A DNA stretch of 36,964 nt from contig JAPZAO010000192.1 of the NCBI GenBank assembly GCA_027460615.1, positions 1 through 36,964 of the forward strand, given 5' to 3'. The stretch is from Candidatus Methanoperedens sp. Its GTDB lineage: Archaea; Halobacteriota; Methanosarcinia; Methanosarcinales; Methanoperedenaceae. Both the position numbers and the translations under genes were made by a program. Under the pieces are notes generated by a model. It worked only from the letters and a program-made list of their open reading frames with translations. It did no database searches and was not told where the DNA came from. Below, in pieces: positions 24,688 to 34,032 of this stretch (positions within the stretch are counted from its first letter, which is position 1; every line of letters starts with the position of its first letter).

Positions 24688-26076
24688 TCAATCGCTCCCT
24701 TTGAATAGCAGCCAGTTGTTCTTATCGGCTTTTTTGAACTTTACGAGAACATACATCCCTTCCATCTTTTCTCCTTTGACAATGAACTCGATCTTGTTCT
24801 CCTCCCACACAACAGGTTCGTATAGGCCTTTATCCCAAATTTTCACAGTCCCGGCGCCGTACTGCCCTTCAGGGATCGTCCCTTCGAATTTAGCGTAATC
24901 CAGAGGATGGTCTTCCACCTGCACGGCAAGCCTCCTCTCACTGCTTATTTCCGGAATACCTTTAGGAACTGCCCAGCTTTTAAGCACTCCATCCTTTTCC
25001 AGCCTTAAATCGTAATGGAGCCTGCGGGCATGATGCTCCTGGACTACAAAGGATTTCCCGGAACCCATTTCCTTTGACATTGGAGGCTCAGTTGTCCTCA
25101 TGAAATCCCTTTTGGCATTGTAATCCGAAAGAGCAGGCCGTATCTGGTCAATAGTGCATTCAAGCGGGTCTTTATCTTCCCTGAATCTTTTGAATACTGG
25201 AATACGGAGTTTACCGTCTTCCGTTGTGGACTGATAACCGACTTCACACACAACATCGGGTCTTAACCAGGTTATTTCCCTATCCATATCCACTCCTTGC
25301 AGTGTTTCTTCGTCCACTTTATATTCATCCAGAAGCCGTTTCATATTCTCCATATCTTCCTGTGAAAAACCTGTGCCGACTTTGCCAATAAAAACCGGCC
25401 CTGCCGAATCGTATAATCCCAGTATCAATGATCCAAAAGTGTTTTCCCTGTTACCTTCACCTCTGGTATAACCGAAAATGACACAATCACATGTCTTTAC
25501 CTGCTTTATTTTCAGCCAGTTGTTGCTCCTTTTTCCGGGTTCGTATGAACTTTGCTTCTTTTTGGCCATTATGCCTTCAAGGCCTTTTTCCAGAACCGCC
25601 TGGTAATAAACAACTCCTGTCTCTTCAACAAATAAAGAAAGGACGATGGATTTTCCCTCTTTTACACTATTTTTCAATGTCCTCTTTCTCTCCATGAGAG
25701 GAATATCAAGCAGCTCCGCCCCATCCTTTTCCAGGATATCAAATATTATATAAGTGGCAGGGAATTTGCCTGACATATATCTTATATCTCCCGGTTTGGT
25801 GTTTTGCATCCTCTGGATGAGGGTCTGGAAGTCAGGTTTTCCATCCTTCATAACAATTATTTCACCGTCAAGGACAGCATCATGGGTCAGGTCTTTCAGT
25901 TCGGAAAGCTCCGGGAAATTACCTGTCAGTTCCTTCTGGTTTCGGCTCCTGATGCTGAGTCCTTCCTTAACGTAGCTGATAGCCCTTATGCCATCCCATT
26001 TTACTTCAAATATCCAGTCAGCAGAAGAAAACGGCGCTTCTGCCGGACGGGCAAGCATCGGTTTATATTGCTTCAT
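24688..26076 (-). CDS. ligD: ATP-dependent DNA ligase with C-terminal 3'-phosphoesterase (LigD-like)
   Basis: 462 residues. The N-terminal adenylation domain has nucleophile Lys26 in EVKWDGIRA, then LDGEIIV, EGIMAKK and WLKIK. An OB fold follows (ENTFGSLILGLYD...FIGKVGTGF), ending in VVCEVGYQS and LRIPVFKRFREDK. The C-terminal part from about residue 345 is a LigD 3'-phosphoesterase domain: VQEHHARRLHYDLRLE, WAVPKG, VQVEDHPLDYAKFEG and IPEGQYGAG. The domain order LIG-PE differs from the common bacterial POL-PE-LIG and PE-LIG-POL proteins. The start overlaps the Ku stop (ATGA). It seals double-strand breaks and heals 3' ends. Confidence 0.95.
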   Translation of the reverse strand: MKQYKPMLARPAEAPFSSADWIFEVKWDGIRAISYVKEGLSIRSRNQKELTGNFPELSELKDLTHDAVLDGEIIVMKDGKPDFQTLIQRMQNTKPGDIRYMSGKFPATYIIFDILEKDGAELLDIPLMERKRTLKNSVKEGKSIVLSLFVEETGVVYYQAVLEKGLEGIMAKKKQSSYEPGKRSNNWLKIKQVKTCDCVIFGYTRGEGNRENTFGSLILGLYDSAGPVFIGKVGTGFSQEDMENMKRLLDEYKVDEETLQGVDMDREITWLRPDVVCEVGYQSTTEDGKLRIPVFKRFREDKDPLECTIDQIRPALSDYNAKRDFMRTTEPPMSKEMGSGKSFVVQEHHARRLHYDLRLEKDGVLKSWAVPKGIPEISSERRLAVQVEDHPLDYAKFEGTIPEGQYGAGTVKIWDKGLYEPVVWEENKIEFIVKGEKMEGMYVLVKFKKADKNNWLLFKGSD

Positions 26077-26870
26077 TTGCCCAGTTTCTTGATAGTCTCT
26101 TGAAGGGCCACCATCAATTCCCTGACTTCCTCTTTCTTGGGAACTTCTGCAACAATGACCTCACCCTTCATCTTCATTTCTATGAGCTTTTCAATCTTTT
26201 CCCTGTAACCATCCCTGTACTCGGTGATATCAAATTCCCCGGACAGTTCTTTAATGATCTTCTCAGCCAGTTCCAGTTCACTTTTTTGGGGCTTTTTGAG
26301 TTTCGTGAGTTCTTCAATATCCCCGGGATTTGTAACCTCATTGGCATAACGCAGGGTTGTCAATACCAGGGCACCTTTATATTCATACACAATTACAGGA
26401 TATTCCTTGGTTCTCAGAGTGATCTTCCCCATTCCCGCTTTTCCCTCCTGCCGGATTACTGTCATCAAGAGGCTGTAGGCTTCTTCGCTCCGATCAGGAA
26501 CAAGCACATATGACTTTTCAAAATATATGGGGTCGATGGAGAGTAAACTGATGAATTTTTCAAGCCTTATCCTCTGGTCAGATTCTGGTCTTATCGCGTC
26601 CAGTTCCTCTTTTTTAAAAACTATGAACTCATTCTTTCGTATTTCATATCCCTTTACCGTGTCTTTCCAGTCAATGACCTTATTATCCCTGCTGCATACC
26701 CTTTCATATTTCAACGGCTGCCCGTCCTCATTGTGTAAGAACCTGAATGAAAACGCCTGGTCACGTATCATAGTATAAAGTTTAACCGGCACATTCACAA
26801 GCCCGATAGTGATGCTGCCGCTCCAGATTGGCCTGTTGGACGGTTTTGCTGAGTCTTGATCCTTTGCCAT
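26073..26870 (-). CDS. ku: Prokaryotic Ku
   Basis: 265-residue Ku homologue; the homodimer rings DNA ends and recruits LigD. Family signatures: RPIWSGSITIGLVNVPVKLYT at the start, RVCSRDNKVIDW, KGYEIRKNEFIVF, FEKSYVLVPD, and a C-terminal helical region (SGEFDITEYRDGYREKIEKL). It lies between the polymerase and ligase genes with an adjacent (0-base) and an overlapping (4-base) junction, so the three are co-transcribed. Ku is rare in archaea; lateral origin from bacteria is likely. Confidence 0.97.
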   Translation of the reverse strand: MAKDQDSAKPSNRPIWSGSITIGLVNVPVKLYTMIRDQAFSFRFLHNEDGQPLKYERVCSRDNKVIDWKDTVKGYEIRKNEFIVFKKEELDAIRPESDQRIRLEKFISLLSIDPIYFEKSYVLVPDRSEEAYSLLMTVIRQEGKAGMGKITLRTKEYPVIVYEYKGALVLTTLRYANEVTNPGDIEELTKLKKPQKSELELAEKIIKELSGEFDITEYRDGYREKIEKLIEMKMKGEVIVAEVPKKEEVRELMVALQETIKKLGK

Positions 26871-27731
26871 TTATTCCACCTCAAGCGCCTGTCTATTTTC
26901 CAGTAACCCCTCCCAGGGATCGTTCTTCCTTTTCAGGATAGTATTTATGTTGAACTCCTCAGGTCTTAATCCTTTCTTGAGTTCCTTCCATTCAAGAGGC
27001 GTAGATACTGTAGCTTTCGGTTCGGCTCTCAGGCTATATGGGGCTATCATGGTCTTTCCGCGGGTATTTTGCAGGTAATCTATAAAGATAGTTCCGGGGT
27101 CTCTGGAGTTCCTGAACTCTGATACAACAAGGTCAGATTCTCTTGCCAGGAACTTTCCGAATTGATGAACGAATTCCCTGGTCTGCCTGAAATTATAACT
27201 TTTAATAACGGGCAGGACAACATGCAGTCCCTTTTTCCCTGAGGTTTTGACAAATGACCTGAAGTTGAGTTCATCCAGCTTTTCTTTCAATAAAAGAGCG
27301 ACATTAATGACATCGTCAAAGGAACATGGAGGTTCGGGATCTATATCAAACAACACAAGGTCAGGCGTATCATAATCATCAATTGTTGAAAGAGTGATGT
27401 TTATCTCAATGGATGCCAGATTCGCCATCCAGATAAGGGTATCCAGGTCATTGCATATAACGTAGTTTATTTCCCGTTGTGCAGTCTCCGAGTATTTTTT
27501 GAAGGTTTTAACCCAGTCCGGTATGCCCATTGGCCTATCCTTCTCATAAAATCCTTCGCTGTCAACGCCATCAGGGTACCTGTTCATGACTATGGGCCTG
27601 TTCTCCAGGAATCCCAGCATCCGCGGGGCAATCCTGATATAGTATTCAATGACCCGGGATTTTTTCAAACCCTGCTCAGGAAAGAGGATTTTCTCCAGAT
27701 TGGTGAATGATACTTTAGTGAGTTGGTCCAT
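26871..27731 (-). CDS. LigD-type NHEJ primase-polymerase
   Basis: Stand-alone LigD polymerase (archaeo-eukaryotic primase fold) that fills gaps at broken ends. I take the start at the ATG at 27731 (286 residues), where the homology begins (KVSFTNLEKILFPEQGLKKS). The frame also stays open to 27824, but that extension is unlike the family. Catalytic D129-I-D131 lies in LVLFDIDPEPP; other motifs are KTSGKKGLHVVLP and FIDYLQNTRGKTMIAPYS. A TATA box 25 bases upstream and no ribosome site suggest a leaderless transcript. First gene of the operon POL-Ku-LIG/PE-DUF72. Confidence 0.94.
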   Translation of the reverse strand: MDQLTKVSFTNLEKILFPEQGLKKSRVIEYYIRIAPRMLGFLENRPIVMNRYPDGVDSEGFYEKDRPMGIPDWVKTFKKYSETAQREINYVICNDLDTLIWMANLASIEINITLSTIDDYDTPDLVLFDIDPEPPCSFDDVINVALLLKEKLDELNFRSFVKTSGKKGLHVVLPVIKSYNFRQTREFVHQFGKFLARESDLVVSEFRNSRDPGTIFIDYLQNTRGKTMIAPYSLRAEPKATVSTPLEWKELKKGLRPEEFNINTILKRKNDPWEGLLENRQALEVE

Positions 27732-27750
27732 ATTTATAATATCAATAGGG

Positions 27751-27761
27751 TTAATAAATAA
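27751..27761 (-). promoter_or_regulatory. TATA box for the NHEJ operon
   Basis: Minus-strand TTATTTATTAA is centred about 25 bases before the ATG at 27731. That spacing fits leaderless initiation and supports the shorter polymerase start. Confidence 0.5.
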
Positions 27762-27808
27762 CTCTTGGGGATGTAAATTTCGTCTTAAAGTAACTTTGCT
27801 CTCCTGGG

Positions 27809-28377
27809 GTTCTTTGCGGTGCATGATTTTTCACCGCAGAGTCGGCTATGAATCCACGATTCGTAGGCATCAATGAAAAACAACAAAATGAACATTTAAC
27901 AGTGAACTAATACGAACTCGTACGAACTCAGATTTAAATATTTTCAACTGTGAGGCGCGCCAATAGAAACCGATGCAGCTTTCATACGTCATCGATTAAA
28001 AGAAAAAATTGGGTGGAACACGGATTCCACGGATAACACGGGTTGGCACGGATGATAAAATATCCGTGGGTATCCGTCAAATCCGTGCCATCCGTGTTCT
28101 ATTTCAACAAGATCAAGAATCATAACTATCTTTCACATTTCGAAAAATGATATGCATTAAATCAATCAGACTCCTAAATCGATGACCAATGATGCAGCTT
28201 TAGCATATCGAATTTATAAACCGCAGATGAACGCGGATGAACGCAGATACCACTTGCTCTGGGCAATTTTTGTGATTTTAGTAACGTAATGCAACGTAAC
28301 AAAAGAGTGAGTTCGTATCAGTTCGTACGAGTTAGTTGTTTATTTTTTCATACCAAGGCGCAAAGTACGCAAAGAAT
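27809..28377. repeat. Cluster of decayed short intergenic repeats
   Basis: The 27762-28455 gap has no gene. It contains: a hairpin TGCGGTG/CACCGCA near 27816-27839; an ACGAACTCGTACGAACT unit at 27904-27929 with an inverted counterpart at 28309-28337; an imperfect palindrome of CACGGAT units (28016-28099, outer arms GAACACGGAT/ATCCGTGTTC); direct copies of GATGCAGCTTT near 27972 and 28191; an ACCGCAGATGAACGCGGAT copy at 28218-28250, as around the GxxExxY gene; and AAGGCGCAAAGTACGCAAAG near 28355. Confidence 0.7.
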
Positions 28378-28455
28378 TCGCTCAACACCAAACTTTTTTA
28401 CAGTCCCTTCTTTTCCTCGGAAAATCTAAATACTCATAAAAGCCGTTTGTAAACT

Positions 28456-29265
28456 ATGAAAATCGCCGTAGTGTTTGACAGCGCAGGAACACTGCTTCGC
28501 ATGTATCGCGTGGCAAAGAACATACATACCGGAGAATATCTGGATGAGGTAGTATCAACCGAGCTTGTAGGAAAAAAACCAAATTGCGCTCTTCTCGTCA
28601 TGCAGGTCGATTCTAATAAACTGGTTAACTGCCCGCCCGAAATGCTGGTCTCGGATTTTATCAGGAAATACAAAATCGATATAGAGGTCGGATGTTCGAG
28701 GGCACATGTGGATAAAGCAACTGCTGTATCCGTGGTTGAAAATGACACGGAAGCTAAAATGTCCGATTTACAGGATGTTATGGCTTCTGTGAAACGGCGA
28801 TGCAAGAATATTTTTTATATGGGCGTGGGATTGGTTATTGATGTGGACTCGAAAAACATCCCTTATGTTATTTGCACAGGCGGGAAAATTTATTCCAATA
28901 CGCCATATGTGATTAAGACCCTTAATGAAAGAAATATTGGCGTATATATCGCATCGGGAGATAGTATGCGGAATCTTTCGCCCCTGGCAAAGAATGTGTG
29001 TGTACCCCAGAGCTGCGTATTTGAAATATCAACGCCAAAGAAAAAAGAAGAAATAGTGATAAAGTTAAAGCAGGAATACGATATGGTGATAATGGTGGGA
29101 GATGGTATCAATGATATTCTTGCGATGCGCGCTGCCGACATGAGTGTGCTTTCGATACAGCAGACAGGGAAGTGCCCGAAGCTTCTGTGCGAGGAGGCGG
29201 ATGTGGTGATAAAGGATATTAAGGAGATAGTTGGGGTTATTGAAGAGAGGGTTCTTAAGGATTAA
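28456..29265 (+). CDS. HAD-superfamily phosphatase, soluble P-type ATPase-like
   Basis: 269 residues. N-terminal HAD motif I is FDSAGTLLR (Asp8), with the D-x-x-G-T form of P-type ATPases rather than DxDGT. The C-terminal motif is MVGDGINDILAMRAADMSVL (GDGIND 215-220). No membrane segments are present, so it is like the archaeal 'soluble P-type ATPase' group (COG4087-like). Phosphatase activity is likely but the substrate is unknown. A cysteine-containing tail (GKCPKLLCEEADVVI) is retained in a duplicated fragment downstream at 30119. It is followed by a convergent toxin-antitoxin pair. Confidence 0.8.
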   Translation: MKIAVVFDSAGTLLRMYRVAKNIHTGEYLDEVVSTELVGKKPNCALLVMQVDSNKLVNCPPEMLVSDFIRKYKIDIEVGCSRAHVDKATAVSVVENDTEAKMSDLQDVMASVKRRCKNIFYMGVGLVIDVDSKNIPYVICTGGKIYSNTPYVIKTLNERNIGVYIASGDSMRNLSPLAKNVCVPQSCVFEISTPKKKEEIVIKLKQEYDMVIMVGDGINDILAMRAADMSVLSIQQTGKCPKLLCEEADVVIKDIKEIVGVIEERVLKD

Positions 29266-29336
29266 TTTTCCATTCAAACCACACGCCTTATGCGATGGCT
29301 GTAAAATTCTTCTATTAAATCTCTTTTAGCCTGAAT

Positions 29337-29711
29337 TTAAGATATTTTATCCATGAGCATATCAATAATAGTTTTTAAATTCATGCCCTTTGATGCATAT
29401 ACTCCTTTCTCATCGTGCATGTGATGCGGAAAAGTATCGATCTCTTGATGATGCGGCACATTATCCCACCGTGCTATCAAATCACCTGTTTCCGACTGCC
29501 ACTGGTATTTGTACTTGAGGCGATTTGCCTTATTGCCTTTGATCTCAACAAATTCAATAAAATAGAGAATCGAGCCGTCTATTAACTCAAGCCTGCCCTT
29601 TAGATATCCGATTTCAACATCAATTTCGTCAAAGTCAATTGAGAAATGGGTAACGATAGGACAGTCCCTGACAATCGTTTCAATTTGAGAGCAATACTCC
29701 CGGGAGTTCAT
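29337..29711 (-). CDS. TumE-like toxin (DUF6516 family)
   Basis: 124 residues: SIDFDEIDVEIGYLKGRLELIDGS, YFIEFVEIKGNKANRLKYKYQW and a His-rich RWDNVPHHQEIDTFPHHMHD. This pattern matches the DUF6516/TumE family, the toxin half of TumE/TumA-type modules. The mode of action is not known to me; the clustered histidines may be catalytic or metal-binding. The ATG overlaps the stop of the upstream antitoxin gene (ATGA). Family assignment is from memory of the pattern. Confidence 0.7.
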   Translation of the reverse strand: MNSREYCSQIETIVRDCPIVTHFSIDFDEIDVEIGYLKGRLELIDGSILYFIEFVEIKGNKANRLKYKYQWQSETGDLIARWDNVPHHQEIDTFPHHMHDEKGVYASKGMNLKTIIDMLMDKIS

Positions 29712-29998
29712 ACACTGATTCCGGATAATACATTCAGTTTCTTACTCCACGTGTCGAGTCCTTTTTTTGCGGCATACCAGTCAAAAAAGTCATCCCTATC
29801 GTCAAGTTCTCCAGAGTCGAATTTCTTCATGAAAACGCCTGAATTCATCTTGTATTTTTTCTCAAAGATTTTACAGGTTTCGGCATATTTGGTTTTTTTA
29901 TGCTTTGCTATCCGCCCATCGAGGGCTAATGCAGAGCGGATTACGCTGCTTACTTCCTGTATGGAAAAATCTTTTTTTATGTTAACGGTTAGGGGCAT
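29708..29998 (-). CDS. TumA-like antitoxin partner
   Basis: 96-residue basic protein taken from the ATG at 29998, which has AGGAG about ten bases upstream; the frame extends further upstream without support. Sequence: MPLTVNIKKDFSIQEVSSVI..., a helical middle, and a C-terminal DDRDDFFDWYAAKKGLDTW. It is translationally coupled to the toxin gene, the usual order for such modules. Assigned as antitoxin mainly by size, position and pairing with a DUF6516 gene. Confidence 0.62.
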   Translation of the reverse strand: MPLTVNIKKDFSIQEVSSVIRSALALDGRIAKHKKTKYAETCKIFEKKYKMNSGVFMKKFDSGELDDRDDFFDWYAAKKGLDTWSKKLNVLSGISV

Positions 29999-30118
29999 GA
30001 TTTTTTTTCTCCTGGCGTTATTATTAGATACGCGTGAATATACAAATAAATAACGATTGATAATATTACGTTGGAGGTGGGGCACTTCATGGGTTACTTT
30101 TCCAACTTAGTAACCCAT

Positions 30119-30274
30119 GGGATTAATGACTTGCTTTCGATGCGCGCAGCAGGGGTGCTTTCGATTCAGCAGACCGGGAAGTGCCCGAAGCTACTGTGCG
30201 AGGAGGCGGATGTGGTGATAAAAGATATTAAGGAGATAGTTGGGGTTATTGAAGAGAGGGTTCTCAAGAGTTGA
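30119..30274 (+). pseudogene. Duplicated 3' fragment of the HAD gene
   Basis: About 155 bases closely match 29104-29265 of the HAD gene. The fragment reads GINDLLSMRAAGVLSIQQTG and keeps the tail through GVIEERVLK. It lacks three codons (ADMSV becomes AGV), and other changes are mostly silent. The 5' three quarters of the gene are absent. An inverted repeat (CATGGGTTAC, 30088-30097 with 30110-30119) abuts the junction. The toxin-antitoxin pair lies between this fragment and the intact gene. Confidence 0.8.
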
Positions 30275-30648
30275 TTTACAGGTGACTTTTTAAGAGGGAA
30301 ATAAAGTTAGAAATCCTCTGTGCGTTGAACAAAAAATAACTTCAGTCTGGAACTGCGGCGCTGCTTTGCATTGGTGATGACTATCGCCTTCATCGACCTC
30401 GGTTTGAAAAACGACGTAGTCCGACGTGGGTGCATTAGTACATCAATCTTTTTTGGTTGATTTTGCATTTGTCAATAGGGGCAAGAAAATCAGAAAGATT
30501 GCGTAAAAATCTTTTACTAATACTTCCCATTATTTTCTGAACTTTGAAAACTTCAGTCATTTTCGTTAGGTTTATATCATATACTTTCAATAATGATGAC
30601 CCTTAGGTATATACAATTGTTTAATCATATAAATGACTATAGAAATTT
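30275..30648. other. Intergenic stretch without a supported gene
   Basis: It begins as ordinary sequence and turns AT-rich after about 30460. An open stretch at 30353-30460 (ALVMTIAFIDLGLKNDVV) could be a gene remnant but has no recognisable family. A TATA-like TTAATCATATAAAT at about 30620-30633 probably serves the gene at 30649. Confidence 0.4.
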
Positions 30649-30906
30649 ATGGTTGAATCGAAAATCTTAAAATATTTATGGGAAAATAACGTACCCTTCA
30701 TTACACATTTAATAGATGGTATTATAAAAATTTTTGCAACTTTGGGAGCATTAAAACTTATAATATTCGCTACTAACTTGCTCTTTACAAAAGAACCCCC
30801 CATTATATTAAGTATGGAACTCGCAGCACATATTGGTGTATTAATAATTTTTATAATATATATATCATCTGATGTTATAAATCTTTATAAAGAAAAATTC
30901 AAATGA
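30649..30906 (+). CDS. Small two-span membrane protein, unknown
   Basis: 85 residues with two hydrophobic segments (FATLGALKLIIFATNLLF and IGVLIIFIIYISSDV) and short charged ends. No family recognised. A TATA-like box about 22 bases upstream and no ribosome site suggest a leaderless start. It is markedly more AT-rich than the surrounding operons and is followed 15 bases later by the larger membrane/HEAT gene, with which it is probably co-transcribed. Confidence 0.6.
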   Translation: MVESKILKYLWENNVPFITHLIDGIIKIFATLGALKLIIFATNLLFTKEPPIILSMELAAHIGVLIIFIIYISSDVINLYKEKFK

Positions 30907-30921
30907 GGCAATCAAAATAAT

Positions 30922-32106
30922 ATGACTAATAATAAATTCATTAAAAATATTTATAATAATGTTTTTTCATTAAATTTTCTTTATGAAATTATTAGAAATA
31001 TATTTACAATCGTGGCGATAGGAGTAGTATTTTACTTTATTTTTTATAAATACCCACTCAATACTGAATACCTTTCATTTTCAATATTATTATTTATCGG
31101 TATTGCATCATATTTTGGCTTTCCAGTCTTATCTAAATATATAAATAAAATTGGAATGTCAGTTAACAGAATTTATTATAATATAAATTTTTTCCTTCAC
31201 AAGAAACAAGCTCGGAAAGACTTAAATTCATTAATGAAAAATACAAAAAATTTTAATCAACGGAATATAATTGAAGCATTAGGAACTGCCTTCCTTTCCT
31301 TACCAGATAAGGAACAAGTCTGGAAGGATTTGTTTTTGATAGCAAAAAATTCAGATGGCTTCCTTCAGATTAGTGCAATTGAATTAATGGGTGTTGTATT
31401 TCCATATATACCTGATAGAAAACAAGCATGGTGTGATTTACTGACGCTAACGCAAGACAATAATGTCAATTTAAGACAACTTTCAATAAATGTAATTGGA
31501 ACTACCTTTCCGAATCTTCCCAACAAAAAACTAGCATGGTCTGTTCTAATTCGACTAATACAAGACAAAGAAATCATTAAACAAAATAAATCTCTATATG
31601 CATTTTTATCGGAAGCTCCTAAAGAAAAGCCAGAGGAGAAATCATTTTATGATCGGTTTATTGAACTCACAGAAAAGCAACAAAAAACGAAATCTTCAGT
31701 TGATGAAAAAAATATGCCTTTTCTTTTCAATATTGACTATATTGATTCTTTAGGACAAGATTGGTCAGCAGAGCTAACAAAAAATCTAGGAATAAAGCCA
31801 GAAGAAAACCAAAATAATTATTGGAAAATTCGCTTACCTGAAGATAAATACCCTAGAAATTTATCTTATATTTCAGGTCATGCAGGTCAAGGAAAAACAG
31901 ACAAAATCAATAGATATTTTTCAAAAATGTGGGGATTACCCCAAATTGAAAGAGTACCTCTTAAATTGTTTATAAGTCATTGTTTAAAAGAAGAACCCCT
32001 AATTTTCAAAGCAGGTCACTCTTATTTAGTATGCCAGCCAGAGTCTGAGGCGGAAGAATTCAGAGAGCTTAAAAAAATTTTAGAACATCTGTATGAAACT
32101 AAATAG
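30922..32106 (+). CDS. Membrane protein with HEAT-like repeats and a C-terminal P-loop-like motif
   Basis: 394 residues, AT-rich codons. Two membrane spans near the N terminus (IVAIGVVFYFIFYKY; FSILLFIGIASYFGFPVL) are followed by at least three roughly 36-residue helical repeats with the theme LP(D/N)K...AW.DLL.L....N..LR (about residues 95-215), like HEAT repeats common in Methanosarcinales proteins. A charged linker leads to a C-terminal domain with GHAGQGKT (319-326), which fits Walker A (GxxxxGKT). Only about 70 residues follow and no Walker B is obvious, so ATP binding is doubtful. Function unknown; possibly a defence or sensing protein of an acquired island. Confidence 0.7.
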   Translation: MTNNKFIKNIYNNVFSLNFLYEIIRNIFTIVAIGVVFYFIFYKYPLNTEYLSFSILLFIGIASYFGFPVLSKYINKIGMSVNRIYYNINFFLHKKQARKDLNSLMKNTKNFNQRNIIEALGTAFLSLPDKEQVWKDLFLIAKNSDGFLQISAIELMGVVFPYIPDRKQAWCDLLTLTQDNNVNLRQLSINVIGTTFPNLPNKKLAWSVLIRLIQDKEIIKQNKSLYAFLSEAPKEKPEEKSFYDRFIELTEKQQKTKSSVDEKNMPFLFNIDYIDSLGQDWSAELTKNLGIKPEENQNNYWKIRLPEDKYPRNLSYISGHAGQGKTDKINRYFSKMWGLPQIERVPLKLFISHCLKEEPLIFKAGHSYLVCQPESEAEEFRELKKILEHLYETK

Positions 32107-32323
32107 CACAACCTTTATTTTTATCCATGCCCTATATTTAATGCAACGTCTGTTATTCAGGTTCAAATAGCCCAATGGAAGCACTTATCTCCAATCGTCT
32201 GCAGTCACAAACCCATTACGATATACGAGGCCTGTGTATGACGATTTCAGGATTATCTGTCATAGTAATACATACTATGCGATGCGTGCCTACCCATTCC
32301 GAACCATGACACAGCATCCACAT

Positions 32324-33429
<1,106 letters not shown>

Positions 33430-33430
<1 letters not shown>

Positions 33431-34032
33431 CACTCAAAAACCGTATGCCTTTTCTTCAATTCCGCTTCGCTTGCCCCTGTCCTGACCATCAACTCGGATA
33501 CGACTGCATCAAGAAAAACAAGCGCGGTTATTTCAAAAATAGTCCCAAGAGGCGCAAGCTCGGGATACCCAACCATCCGCCGTTCATGATAATCCTCGTA
33601 AATGACATCTTCTTTAGGTCTCCCGGGGACTATCACGACTATATCAGAAATCTTCCCGAGGGTAGAATCCTTATTTGAGGTTATGACCGCCAGTTTTGAA
33701 CCTATTTTTTTAGCGATTCCGCCAAGGTTTGCAATGGAAGGCGTTTCACCCGAGCCGGAAACCGCAATCACCAGGTCATCGGGCTGTACTGCCGGGGTTG
33801 TTGTCTCGCCAACCACGAAAACATTAAATCCCATATGCATAAGCCGCATCGCAAAAGCCTTTGCTGCAAGACCCGACCTTCCCGCCCCCATCAGGAATAT
33901 TCGCTTTGAGCCTATAATTTCATCGACAAGTCTTTTTACCGAACCGGTGTCGAGTTTTGAAGAAACTTTTTGAATGTGTTTTGCAATGAGGTTCATCGAG
34001 GCGATTGTAGCTTTGCATTCTTTTCTTACCAT
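33430..34032 (-). CDS. 6-phospho-3-hexuloisomerase-like SIS protein
   Basis: 200-residue single SIS domain, the size of archaeal 6-phospho-3-hexuloisomerase (PHI/HxlB): IFLMGAGRSGLAAKAFAMRLMHMGF, VGETTTPAV, DLVIAVSGSGETPS, AVITSN, and a C-terminal GTIFEITALVFLDAVV. PHI interconverts fructose 6-phosphate and arabino-hexulose 6-phosphate in the reverse ribulose monophosphate route to ribulose 5-phosphate. No hexulose-phosphate synthase gene is in this window. The start has GGTG about five bases upstream. It sits directly after the unknown gene and overlaps the aminotransferase. Confidence 0.88.

Noticed and set aside
27762-28455. CRISPR array in the repeat-rich gap
   Set aside because: The repeats are of different families and orientations, with no regular repeat-spacer pattern.
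30353-30460. Open stretch reading ALVMTIAFIDLGLKNDVV
   Set aside because: Short, no start signal, no family; recorded only in the gap description.
32107-32323. Possible gene in the gap before the aminotransferase
   Set aside because: The plus-strand frame at 32234-32560 is antisense to the aminotransferase 3' end and has no family-like features; I see nothing else in the gap.
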